From positions 1 through 11,563 of the forward strand of contig URMQ01000044.1 in assembly GCA_900548955.1 (NCBI GenBank): 11,563 bases of DNA, in the 5' to 3' direction. The notes under the pieces were generated by a model. It made no database searches. It had not been told where the DNA came from and saw only the letters and a list, made by a program, of their open reading frames with translations. Shown piece by piece: positions 1-6,510 of this stretch. The DNA is from an uncultured Eggerthella sp. (lineage in GTDB: Bacteria > Actinomycetota > Coriobacteriia > Coriobacteriales > Eggerthellaceae). Within the stretch, counting starts at the first letter, position 1. Every line of letters starts with the position of its first letter. The translations under genes and the position numbers were made by a program.

Positions 1-137
1 GATAAAACAAACTGCGCAAACAACAGCACCATAAGCGCTGCCCATCTATGCGCACGAGATAGGGGTGGCACTTTTGCCTCTACCTGGCCGGAGATAAGTG
101 ATGCGTCAGTATTATTTGCTGGCGTATCAAGCGGCAT
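1..137 (-). CDS. N-terminus of a probable MFS (DHA2/EmrB-QacA-like) transporter, cut by window edge
   Basis: The ATG at 137 follows a near-perfect Shine-Dalgarno AAGGAGG with 9-nt spacing, and the frame stays open to the window edge (45 complete codons). The product starts with a polar cytoplasmic segment of about 30 residues. This is followed by RAHRWAALMVLLFAQFVL, the start of a first membrane helix. The R-W-x-A-L-x-x-L-x-x-A-Q-F pattern is what I know from the first helix of 14-TM DHA2-type major facilitator exporters (EmrB/QacA family), which pump drugs or other small molecules by proton antiport. Seen: RBS, open frame, hydrophobic helix. Inferred: the MFS assignment, because only the first helix is visible. 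It lies downstream of the 649-aa membrane protein but is separated from it by a terminator and about 250 nt, so it is probably transcribed independently. A different membrane protein cannot be excluded. Confidence 0.7.
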   Translation of the reverse strand, partial: MPLDTPANNTDASLISGQVEAKVPPLSRAHRWAALMVLLFAQFVL

Positions 138-309
138 AGAATCTAACCTCCTTGGCTTTTTCACTCAAAATAACGGTAGTGACTCGTGCACTGTACCAAG
201 TAATCCGTCTTCATTCATCTAAATCAACAAAGCATTCACAACCACACAGCACGACACCTATAACTTCCGAAAAATCAATTCCGCTTCTTTATGTAGCTAA
301 ACCACAATT

Positions 310-356
310 CACTAAGCCACTAAGTGGAACCAGGTTATTAAGAACCAGGTTATTAC
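310..356. repeat. Cluster of short dyads and a 15-bp tandem repeat upstream of the transporter gene
   Basis: Two tandem copies of a 15-bp unit, gaaccaggttatta plus one base, occupy 327-341 and 342-356 and match at 14 of 15 positions. Each contains an odd dyad AACC-a-GGTT (328-336 and 343-351). Immediately beside them is the dyad CCACT-a-AGTGG (317-327), which overlaps a direct repeat of CACTAAG (310-316 and 318-324). The cluster lies about 170-220 bp upstream of the transporter start and downstream of the terminator of the neighbouring gene. Spaced dyads of this kind are typical of repressor operators, but the binding protein is unknown. The rest of 138-391 shows no convincing ORF and no strong promoter. 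Confidence 0.5.
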
Positions 357-391
357 CTTCCTGATATCAAACCATAAACCTACCAACAAAG

Positions 392-424
392 AAAAAAGGC
401 TGAGAGTTTTACCTCCCAGCCTTT
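392..424 (-). terminator. Rho-independent terminator of the 649-aa membrane protein gene
   Basis: Read on the minus strand, arms at 413-424 and 395-406 form a 12-bp stem (AAAGGCTGGGAG with CTCTCAGCCTTT, one G-U pair) around a 6-nt loop. The stem is followed directly by further T residues. It begins 35 nt past the stop codon of the gene ending at 460. Confidence 0.9.
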
Positions 425-459
425 ATCGCGGCTTTTTTGTTCGTATTCGACGCTAGAAC

Positions 460-2409
460 TTACGCCGCTACGCCGTTTTCTGCGCCTGTAGCAGCATTAT
501 CTACCGTTGCAGAATCTCCTGCTGCTGCGTTGGAATCTTGATTCTGGTTGGTAGGCTGGCTAATAGAGTCAACCACCACAAGCGATCCACTGCCAGAAGA
601 GAAGTTCAACGTAATGTCATCGCCCTCCTTGTAACGGACAATATCAACAATGTTCGCTACCGGACAATCGTAGAGCGTATCGTTACCAGCAATCATTACG
701 TAGTAATGAGTATTGCCGTCAATTACAACAGGTGAAATAAGCGAAATGGTACCCGTAGCCGAACCTTCAGTTACGGTAGATTCCTCTTCGCTTCCTTGAA
801 TTTCTACACCGTTGCTCCTGAGAAGTTGCTTATAAGCATCTTCTGTTTCTTCAATAGTGTTACCAACCGCTACATTCTGATAACGCTGAATATCAATCAT
901 GGCATATTGCTTAACCAAACCAGCATCGTCTTTCAATGCAATGAAGTATGTTGGCTGGCCACCCACATTAATTAACAATGGGAAGGTTGCCTGGTAACGC
1001 ATTTGCTGTACCTGACCTTCAGCGGAACTCATCGCAGAATCTTCCGTTGCGCCTGCAACTGCATAGAACTTCGATTCGGCTGTTCGCTGATTAATCAAAA
1101 CAAAGCCAATGATTGAGTTGTCCGATGTTGCAGAAGTTACGCCACTGTAAACCCAAACATCATCATCTTTAACCACATAGTTGTAGCCAAGGTTGCCATC
1201 AGTTCCAGGAGTGGTCTGACGTACACCGCTTTGACCCAACCAAGAGTTAATCCAACCACCAGAAAGGGAACCGCTCCAGTTGTACTGTTCGATCAACAAT
1301 TCAGCAGGATATGCGCGGTCTACCCACTGAGGAACATCTTCGATTGCTAAGTCTTGGCATTCGCCCGTGTTAGCATCAACCATAATGACGCGTGAAACGG
1401 TTTGACCACCAAACAGACCAATGGTGTAGTCCATTACGGGATACAACCAATAAGGCTTACCGTTATCATCAATTTCGAAGGACTTATCACCCAAGATATA
1501 GAAGGGGTAAGAAAGCTGAACATGTCGATCAACGTTATTGAACAGAGGATCTGAATCAGAATAGTAAATTGGCTCGTCAAGGCGAACAATTTGCGTATCC
1601 TGCGTACTCATGTTGACAATAACGTATCCAGGAATACCTGTTTCTTTGTTGGACCACCACTTAAATAAGTCGGCATAGTTCAAGGGACTTACGCGAACTG
1701 GTGAATCCTGATAATTAATCTGGGTATAAATATCGTCAATAACATACTGGCTAACATAGTCCGCCATGGCACCCATGGTACGGTTGCCTAAAAGCACTGC
1801 AGAGTCACGATCAATGAACGGAATTTCAGAGTAATTAACTTCTTGAATATCCGTTGCAAAATCGGTTTCTTCAGTTTGCAGAATAGTTGCATACTTTTCG
1901 GCATTCCCAGGGAACAAACTCAATGAAAGCAGTGCACCTAACAAACCTACTACTGCAATTGCAATTGGGATGAAAGACAGGATTTTAAAACGCTTTGCTT
2001 TCTTTTCGCTCTTTTCGCGCTTACCCATTCCATTTGCATAGATCTGTCTGAAGGAAAAGAAGATCAAGAATGAGGGCAGCAAAATAAAGATTGCGAGAGC
2101 AAACCACAAATCAACACTATGAATGTTGATAGGTGGATGGAACCACCAATAACAAAATGCCAACACCAGTACGACGAGCACAGCAATAATAATCAGTGCC
2201 TTTTTGCTCATTTGCGACAAAGCATCACGAAATGCGCTGAATTCGCCACTACCAGGACGATGGCCACCACGACGTGGACCACCCGTTGGTCCATCTGAAT
2301 CGCCGCCATTCGCACCAGCACCACCAAATCCAGCACCGCCCTGAGCGGCACCAAATTGCTTTAGCAAGTCTGCCCAACTGACTGGTCCTTGATTATTCGG
2401 ATCTGCCAT
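460..2409 (-). CDS. Conserved three-helix membrane protein with large extracytoplasmic domain, function unknown
   Basis: The 649-aa product starts at an ATG preceded by AGGAAGGAG. Residues 1-70 form a Gly/Ala/Pro-rich, basic, probably disordered cytoplasmic segment. Membrane helices are visible at about 71-90, 101-120 and 143-166. The loop at 121-142 is rich in Lys and Arg, so the positive-inside rule predicts a cytoplasmic N-terminus and loop. Residues 167 to about 610 would then lie outside the membrane, ending in an Asn/Ala/Thr-rich tail. The outer domain has motifs such as YADLFKWWSNKETGIPGY, FEIDDNGKPYWLYPV and SAMSSAEGQVQQMRYQATFP. From memory, very similar segments occur in long membrane proteins of Firmicutes and Actinobacteria annotated inconsistently. 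I know of no established function. There are no catalytic motifs or lipoprotein box. It is monocistronic, with terminators on both sides. A role at the cell envelope is inference from topology only. Confidence 0.9.
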   Translation of the reverse strand: MADPNNQGPVSWADLLKQFGAAQGGAGFGGAGANGGDSDGPTGGPRRGGHRPGSGEFSAFRDALSQMSKKALIIIAVLVVLVLAFCYWWFHPPINIHSVDLWFALAIFILLPSFLIFFSFRQIYANGMGKREKSEKKAKRFKILSFIPIAIAVVGLLGALLSLSLFPGNAEKYATILQTEETDFATDIQEVNYSEIPFIDRDSAVLLGNRTMGAMADYVSQYVIDDIYTQINYQDSPVRVSPLNYADLFKWWSNKETGIPGYVIVNMSTQDTQIVRLDEPIYYSDSDPLFNNVDRHVQLSYPFYILGDKSFEIDDNGKPYWLYPVMDYTIGLFGGQTVSRVIMVDANTGECQDLAIEDVPQWVDRAYPAELLIEQYNWSGSLSGGWINSWLGQSGVRQTTPGTDGNLGYNYVVKDDDVWVYSGVTSATSDNSIIGFVLINQRTAESKFYAVAGATEDSAMSSAEGQVQQMRYQATFPLLINVGGQPTYFIALKDDAGLVKQYAMIDIQRYQNVAVGNTIEETEDAYKQLLRSNGVEIQGSEEESTVTEGSATGTISLISPVVIDGNTHYYVMIAGNDTLYDCPVANIVDIVRYKEGDDITLNFSSGSGSLVVVDSISQPTNQNQDSNAAAGDSATVDNAATGAENGVAA

Positions 2410-2441
2410 AAGGCTCCTTCCTCTTGTATACGTAAATAGTT

Positions 2442-2470
2442 ATTGTATCTGATTATTCGAAGAGAATAAT
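2442..2470 (-). promoter_or_regulatory. Candidate promoter with a 19-bp dyad before the 649-aa gene
   Basis: On the minus strand a TACAAT hexamer (2442-2447) is a plausible -10 element about 35 nt before the start codon. A perfect dyad ATTATTC-N5-GAATAAT (2452-2470) occupies the spacer and -35 region, where no good TTGACA match exists. A dyad in this position suggests a regulator binding site. The promoter call rests on one hexamer and is weak. Confidence 0.35.
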
Positions 2471-2483
2471 ACCCAGTTCGCCT

Positions 2484-2518
2484 AAAACAAAAGGCACACA
2501 AGAAAACTTGTGTGCCTT
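2484..2518 (-). terminator. Rho-independent terminator of the icd-acnA unit
   Basis: A perfect 12-bp stem (AAGGCACACAAG with CTTGTGTGCCTT) surrounds a TTTT loop on the minus strand and is followed by TTGTTTT. It begins about 20 nt past the aconitase stop codon. It separates acnA from the 649-aa membrane protein gene. Confidence 0.92.
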
Positions 2519-2538
2519 ATCGCATCTATTCGCCTTAC

Positions 2539-3531
2539 CTACGCTAACGAGCGCAGTACGTACTGCAAAATGCCGCCGTTGTAGTAATATTCACCCTCCG
2601 TTGGTGTATCAATACGAACAATTACCTTAAACGTTACCGTAGCACCATCAGGCTTTACTGCCCTAACCTCAACCTTAGAAGGATTTGGCAAGCCTTCAGA
2701 AAAATCAAGAGCGCCTACCGTGATGGTTTCACTGCCATCCAAACCGAGCGATTCGGCATTTTGTCCTTCTTCAAACTGTAAAGGCAAAATACCCATACCA
2801 ATAAGATTAGAACGGTGAATGCGTTCGAAGCTTTCCGCAAATGCCGCACGGACTCCCTGCAGCATAGGACCTTTTGCTGCCCAGTCGCGCGATGAACCAC
2901 TGCCATACATTTTGCCGGCAAGTACAACTAGGGGAATACCCTCTTGCTGATAGTGAGCAGCAGCATCGTAGACTGCCTTGATTTCCCCATCAAGAAAGTC
3001 TTTAGTCCAACCACCTTTTTTGCCTTCAGCAAGCTTATTGGTAAGCTTTACGTTTGCGAAGGTGCCGCGCATCATTACTTCGTGGTTACCACGACGAGCA
3101 CCGTAGGTATTGAAATCAGCAGGAGCAACTCCATGCTCTTCCAAATAACGAGCGGCAGGAGAATTATCCGCAATAGAACCTGCCGGAGAGATGTGATCAG
3201 TCGTAATAAAGTCGCCCACATTCATCAATACACGAGCATCACTAATGCCTGCTGGAGCTTGAGGTTCACGAGTCATGCCATCAAAATAGGGGGCGCGACG
3301 AACGTAGGTAGAATTCGGATTCCAAGCAAATACATCACTTGCTTCCCCGCCGAGCGCCTGCCAAGCTTCATCGCCCGTAAACAAATCTGCTCCGGCGCGA
3401 TCAAACACTTCCTTAGTGCAACAGCGCGCCAACAGATCTTGAATTTCTTGCGGATCAGGCCAAATATCGCGCAGGAACACTTCAGTTCCATCTTCTTTTA
3501 CGCCTAAGGGCTGAATTTCAAAATCAAAATC
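2539..3531 (-). CDS. acnA: Aconitase, C-terminal part (swivelling domain 4) after the frameshift
   Basis: This part carries the family's C-terminal domain, about 330 aa. It contains GDFITTDHISPAGS, YGARRGNHEVMMRGTFAN, the catalytic-serine segment YGSGSSRDWAAKG (near 2880-2910) and a conserved end, GGILQYVLRSLA. The open frame extends back to an ATG at 3576, but the first 13 codons from there (MCTCAGGCLLVGR) do not match aconitase. They are an out-of-frame reading of codons belonging to the N-terminal part. No ribosome binding site precedes that ATG (TCTCAAAACTATCT), so independent translation is unlikely. The coordinates given begin where aconitase homology resumes. Confidence 0.88.
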   Translation of the reverse strand, partial: DFDFEIQPLGVKEDGTEVFLRDIWPDPQEIQDLLARCCTKEVFDRAGADLFTGDEAWQALGGEASDVFAWNPNSTYVRRAPYFDGMTREPQAPAGISDARVLMNVGDFITTDHISPAGSIADNSPAARYLEEHGVAPADFNTYGARRGNHEVMMRGTFANVKLTNKLAEGKKGGWTKDFLDGEIKAVYDAAAHYQQEGIPLVVLAGKMYGSGSSRDWAAKGPMLQGVRAAFAESFERIHRSNLIGMGILPLQFEEGQNAESLGLDGSETITVGALDFSEGLPNPSKVEVRAVKPDGATVTFKVIVRIDTPTEGEYYYNGGILQYVLRSLA

Positions 3532-5183
3532 ATCGTGCCTACCAACGAGTAAGCAACCACCAGCGCAGGTGCACATAGATAGTTTTGAGAAACATCAGGA
3601 GAAATACGTCCTTCGAAATTACGATTACCTGAAAGAACACTAGCCAGCTCAATATCGGATGCAACATCATGCAAAGCAGGCAACACCGGACCGGAATTAC
3701 CAATGCAGCTCATGCAACCGAAACCACACGTATAGAAACCAAGATCCCGAAGACCAGGCATCAAACCTGCCGCATCCAAAATATCTTCAGTAGCGCGAGA
3801 ACCAGGTGCAAGGATTGTTTTTACCCAAGGCTTCGGCTGCAAACCTGCTGCTGAAGCATTGCGAGCAAGCAAACCAGCAGCCAACATCATACTTGCATCA
3901 GTTGCCGTAGTGCAGCTTGTTACTGCTGCAATAGCAAGAGCGCCATGAGTTAGCTTGTGAGTTTCGCCGAGCAGTTCTACCTCAACTACCTTTTCCTTAT
4001 CAAGGTTTCTATTAGCGCAAATGGTTTCAAAAGTTTGTTTTGCCCTAGCCACATCAATGCGATCATGAGGACGTGAAGGTCCTGCAACACTGCGCGCAAC
4101 ACTAGATAAATCAAGTTCTAATACCTTGGAATATACACGCTGCGGACCGTTAGGATCATTCCAAAATCCTTGAGCCTTGGCATATGCCTCCACCAAAGCA
4201 ACCTGTTCAGGAGTCCTTCCTGTAAGTTCCAAGTACTCTAGGGTTTTTTCGTCAACAGGAAATAAAGTACAAGTTGAACCATATTCAGGAGTCATGTTAG
4301 AAATGCACGCACGCTGAGTTGCACTCAGGCTTTCAAGACCCTCACCAAAGCATTCAACAAAGCATCCTACTACCCCTTCAGCACGTAGCATTTGCGCAAA
4401 GGTAAGAGAAACATCCATCGCGCTTACTTCAGGAGAAAGCTTACCCGTAAGCTTCACACCAATAACACGAGGAACTAACGTGGTAATAGGCTGACCAAGC
4501 GCTGCTGCTTCGGCCTCAATGCCGCCAACGCCCCAACCCAGCACACCAATGCCGTTTGCAGTAGGCGTATGAGAGTCAGTACCTACCAAAGTATCGAAAT
4601 ACGCAACCGTTTCGTTTTCCTGTTCGCGCGTCATAACTACAGAAGCAAAACGTTCGATATTAAGCTGATGACAAATACCTGCTCCTGGTGGAACAATGCG
4701 TACATTTTCGAATGATTCCTGCGCCCACTTCAAGAATTCGTAGCGCTCTTTGTTTCGATCGAATTCAAGTGCCATGTTCTGTTCAAGAGCACCTGCACAT
4801 CCAGCAACATCAGCAATAACAGAATGATCAATAACCAAGTCGCACGGAACTTGAGGATTAATGTTTTTTGGGTCACCCCCCAAATTCATGCAAGCTTCAC
4901 GCATTACTGCAAAGTCCACAAAAACGGGCACACCCGTAAAGTCTTGGAAAAGTACGCGAGCAGGACTGAATTCAATTTCGCTTCCTACCTCACCAGCTAA
5001 GCCAGCTTCCACTAATCTATCCGACAATTCCTTTGCGCGTTCATCGCTCGGAGCTAGACGCAATATATTTTCAAGAAGAACCGTAAGCGAATAAGGCAAT
5101 TTTTCGTGTCCCTGAATGTTGGTCACAGGGTAATACGTGTATTCGGTATCCCCTACATTCAGAATCGCTGATCGGTTATTCAT
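3504..5183 (-). CDS. acnA: Aconitase, N-terminal part (domains 1-3) up to the frameshift
   Basis: The ATG at 5183 follows GGAAGGAAGG with suitable spacing and codes 559 aa, of which about 550 belong to aconitase and the last nine are out of frame. Motifs in order: DHS at 119-121, GAGICHQ at 167-173, the substrate-binding DSH at 203-205, the cluster cysteine C424 in TSCTTATDAS, cluster cysteines C490 and C493 in GCMSCIGNSG, and NRNFEGR at 520-526. All three [4Fe-4S] ligands are therefore present. The loop after C424 departs from the SCTNTSNP I know from E. coli AcnA and B. subtilis CitB, which may be a lineage trait. Without the C-terminal swivelling domain, which carries the catalytic serine, this part alone should be inactive. 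Confidence 0.9.
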   Translation of the reverse strand: MNNRSAILNVGDTEYTYYPVTNIQGHEKLPYSLTVLLENILRLAPSDERAKELSDRLVEAGLAGEVGSEIEFSPARVLFQDFTGVPVFVDFAVMREACMNLGGDPKNINPQVPCDLVIDHSVIADVAGCAGALEQNMALEFDRNKERYEFLKWAQESFENVRIVPPGAGICHQLNIERFASVVMTREQENETVAYFDTLVGTDSHTPTANGIGVLGWGVGGIEAEAAALGQPITTLVPRVIGVKLTGKLSPEVSAMDVSLTFAQMLRAEGVVGCFVECFGEGLESLSATQRACISNMTPEYGSTCTLFPVDEKTLEYLELTGRTPEQVALVEAYAKAQGFWNDPNGPQRVYSKVLELDLSSVARSVAGPSRPHDRIDVARAKQTFETICANRNLDKEKVVEVELLGETHKLTHGALAIAAVTSCTTATDASMMLAAGLLARNASAAGLQPKPWVKTILAPGSRATEDILDAAGLMPGLRDLGFYTCGFGCMSCIGNSGPVLPALHDVASDIELASVLSGNRNFEGRISPDVSQNYLCAPALVVAYSLVGTMILILKFSP

Positions 5184-5200
5184 ATAATCCTTCCTTCCCA

Positions 5201-5217
5201 GAAAGCAAAACGCTTTC
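5201..5217 (-). other. Short hairpin in the icd-acnA intergenic gap
   Basis: Arms GAAAGC and GCTTTC (5201-5206 and 5212-5217) around a 5-nt loop can form a 6-bp hairpin just upstream of the acnA Shine-Dalgarno sequence. No T run follows on the minus strand, so it is not a terminator. It could affect mRNA stability or translation of acnA, but six base pairs is weak evidence. Confidence 0.3.
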
Positions 5218-5221
5218 CGTT

Positions 5222-6313
5222 TTAGTTCTTTAAAGCTTCAATGAGCGCATCGGTAAATTGCGTACACGTTGCAGGCTGTTGATCTACTCCAAGCGCCTTG
5301 CAAATATCTGCAGTTAAAACATTTCCTTGCGCATAAACACTTCGTACTGCCTCGCGAATTCGTTCAGCAATTTCTAATTCGCCCAAATGATCAAGCATCA
5401 TCGCCGCAGAAAGTACCTCTGCAGTAGGATTGCATAAGTCCTTACCCGCAATGTCAGGAGCAGAGCCATGTACCGCCTCAAAAATGGCATAATCTTGACC
5501 AATATTTGCACCAGGCGCAATACCTAAGCCACCCACAAGCCCCGCACAAAGATCGCTTGCAATATCGCCATACAAATTCGGGAAAACAATGACATCAAAC
5601 TGAGAAGGGTCCATAACAATATTCATGCAAAATGCATCAATGATGTTGTCGTTAAATTCAACTTTTCCTTCGTATTCCTTCGCAACTTCACGAGCGACCT
5701 TTAAGAATAAACCATCGGAATATTTCATAATATTTGCTTTATGCGCTGCAGTTACCTTTTTGCGACCATGTTTAAGCGCATATTCAAAAGCAAAGCGAAC
5801 AATGTTTTGAGTTGCAGTAACCGAAATAGGCTTAATGGAAATACCGGAATCTGGACGAATAGTTCCTGCATTGTGATCTTTACAAAACGCAATAAGATCG
5901 GCTGCTTCTTGGCTGCCCTCTTCAAATTCTATCCCTGCATACAAATCTTCAGAATTTTCACGCACGACTACCAAATCAACGCCTTCATAGCGACCACCCG
6001 CACCCGGAATGGACATAACAGGACGAAGACAGACATTTAGATTAAGTGTTTTGCGCAAAGCTACATTTACGCTGCGAAAGCCCGTTCCGACCGGAGTTGT
6101 AATAGGACCTTTGATAGCAACCTTATTGCGGCGAACTGCCTCGATCGTGCTTTCAGGCAGCGGAGTTCCGCAGGAATCCATCATATGAGCACCAGCCTCG
6201 GCTACTTCCCATTCAATATCAGCACCAGCTGCACGTACTACGCGCTGCATAGCGGAAGTTGTTTCTGGCCCAATGCCATCTCCAGGAATCAACGTAACAG
6301 TATGCTTCGCCAT
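5222..6313 (-). CDS. icd: Isocitrate dehydrogenase, NAD-dependent type
   Basis: The product oxidatively decarboxylates isocitrate to 2-oxoglutarate, supplying carbon for glutamate synthesis. The ATG at 6313 has AAGGAG 7 nt upstream. A TTG one codon earlier is in frame but lacks that spacing advantage. The 363-aa protein belongs to the beta-decarboxylating dehydrogenase family. Visible landmarks are the isocitrate-binding S81-V-N83-x-x-x-R87 loop, R97, the ENSEDLYAG segment (R119, Y125), K192 in HKANIMK, and metal-binding D250 and D254 in NLYGDIASD. At the cofactor site HGSAPDIAG, D287-I288 replace the Lys-Tyr pair of NADP-dependent E. coli Icd, which points to NAD. The Ser-x-Asn loop favours isocitrate over isopropylmalate or homoisocitrate. 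It is followed after 38 nt by acnA, with which it is probably co-transcribed. Confidence 0.92.
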   Translation of the reverse strand: MAKHTVTLIPGDGIGPETTSAMQRVVRAAGADIEWEVAEAGAHMMDSCGTPLPESTIEAVRRNKVAIKGPITTPVGTGFRSVNVALRKTLNLNVCLRPVMSIPGAGGRYEGVDLVVVRENSEDLYAGIEFEEGSQEAADLIAFCKDHNAGTIRPDSGISIKPISVTATQNIVRFAFEYALKHGRKKVTAAHKANIMKYSDGLFLKVAREVAKEYEGKVEFNDNIIDAFCMNIVMDPSQFDVIVFPNLYGDIASDLCAGLVGGLGIAPGANIGQDYAIFEAVHGSAPDIAGKDLCNPTAEVLSAAMMLDHLGELEIAERIREAVRSVYAQGNVLTADICKALGVDQQPATCTQFTDALIEALKN

Positions 6314-6415
6314 CAAACCACTCCTTATGTAATCAAATACAACTGTGTTGTCAGTAAGTTATTAATAAGTACGAGATACATTAACTCGCATTACTACAAC
6401 TTTAGACAGTGTAGC

Positions 6416-6467
6416 TTTATAGCGCTCTATCATACTGGAGTATGGAGAAATGTAACGTAGATTTCTC
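6416..6467 (-). promoter_or_regulatory. Candidate icd promoter region with overlapping dyads
   Basis: On the minus strand, TATAAA (6416-6421) could be a -10 box. Seventeen nucleotides upstream the -35 position is filled by one arm of a perfect dyad, CATACT-cc-AGTATG (6431-6444), rather than by a TTGACA-like box. Right beside it are 7-bp inverted arms GAGAAAT and ATTTCTC (6445-6451 and 6461-6467). A poor -35 covered by a dyad is typical of an activator-dependent or repressed promoter. No T run follows the hairpin, so it is a poor candidate terminator for the upstream gene. The rest of the 197-nt gap 6314-6510 shows no gene. Confidence 0.35.
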
Positions 6468-6510
6468 TACACGGACATATACAAAAGAGTTACTGAAAGA
6501 TTTAAAGAGC

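Larger units (their letters stand above)
2539..5183 (-). pseudogene. acnA: Aconitate hydratase (AcnA type), interrupted by a single frameshift
   Basis: Aconitase isomerises citrate to isocitrate through cis-aconitate with a [4Fe-4S] cluster in the cytoplasm. The two reading frames 5183-3504 and 3576-2539 join to about 880 aa, close to the roughly 890 aa usual for bacterial AcnA. The first frame reads ALVVAYSLVGT, then drifts into ILILKFSP and stops. The family continuation DFDFEIQPLG is in the -1 frame starting at 3531, so one base is missing from the codon after GGC ACG (about 3531-3533). All domains are otherwise intact, and no other stop interrupts either part. The upstream neighbour icd (38-nt gap) uses the product isocitrate, so the pair forms one pathway step. 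The alternatives are a genuine recent loss, a base-calling error, or recoding. There is no standard slippery heptamer, and I favour mutation or sequencing error. Confidence 0.85.

Noticed and set aside
152..364. 70-codon plus-strand frame in the left intergenic region
   Set aside because: It has no ribosome binding site, is Ser/Thr/Pro rich with no domain, and overlaps the repeat cluster. It is probably chance.
2944..3507. 187-codon open frame on the plus strand inside aconitase
   Set aside because: It lies wholly antisense to conserved aconitase codons, shows no family pattern and has no credible ribosome binding site.
3520..3540. Programmed -1 ribosomal frameshifting in acnA
   Set aside because: The overlap has no X-XXY-YYZ slippery heptamer and I found no strong downstream pseudoknot. 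The aconitase family is not known to use recoding, so mutation or sequence error is more likely.
6314..6316. TTG as the start codon of icd
   Set aside because: The ATG directly after it has better Shine-Dalgarno spacing and matches the family N-terminus.
6445..6467. Terminator for the HEAT-like gene
   Set aside because: The 7-bp stem has a 9-nt loop and no T run after it on the minus strand.
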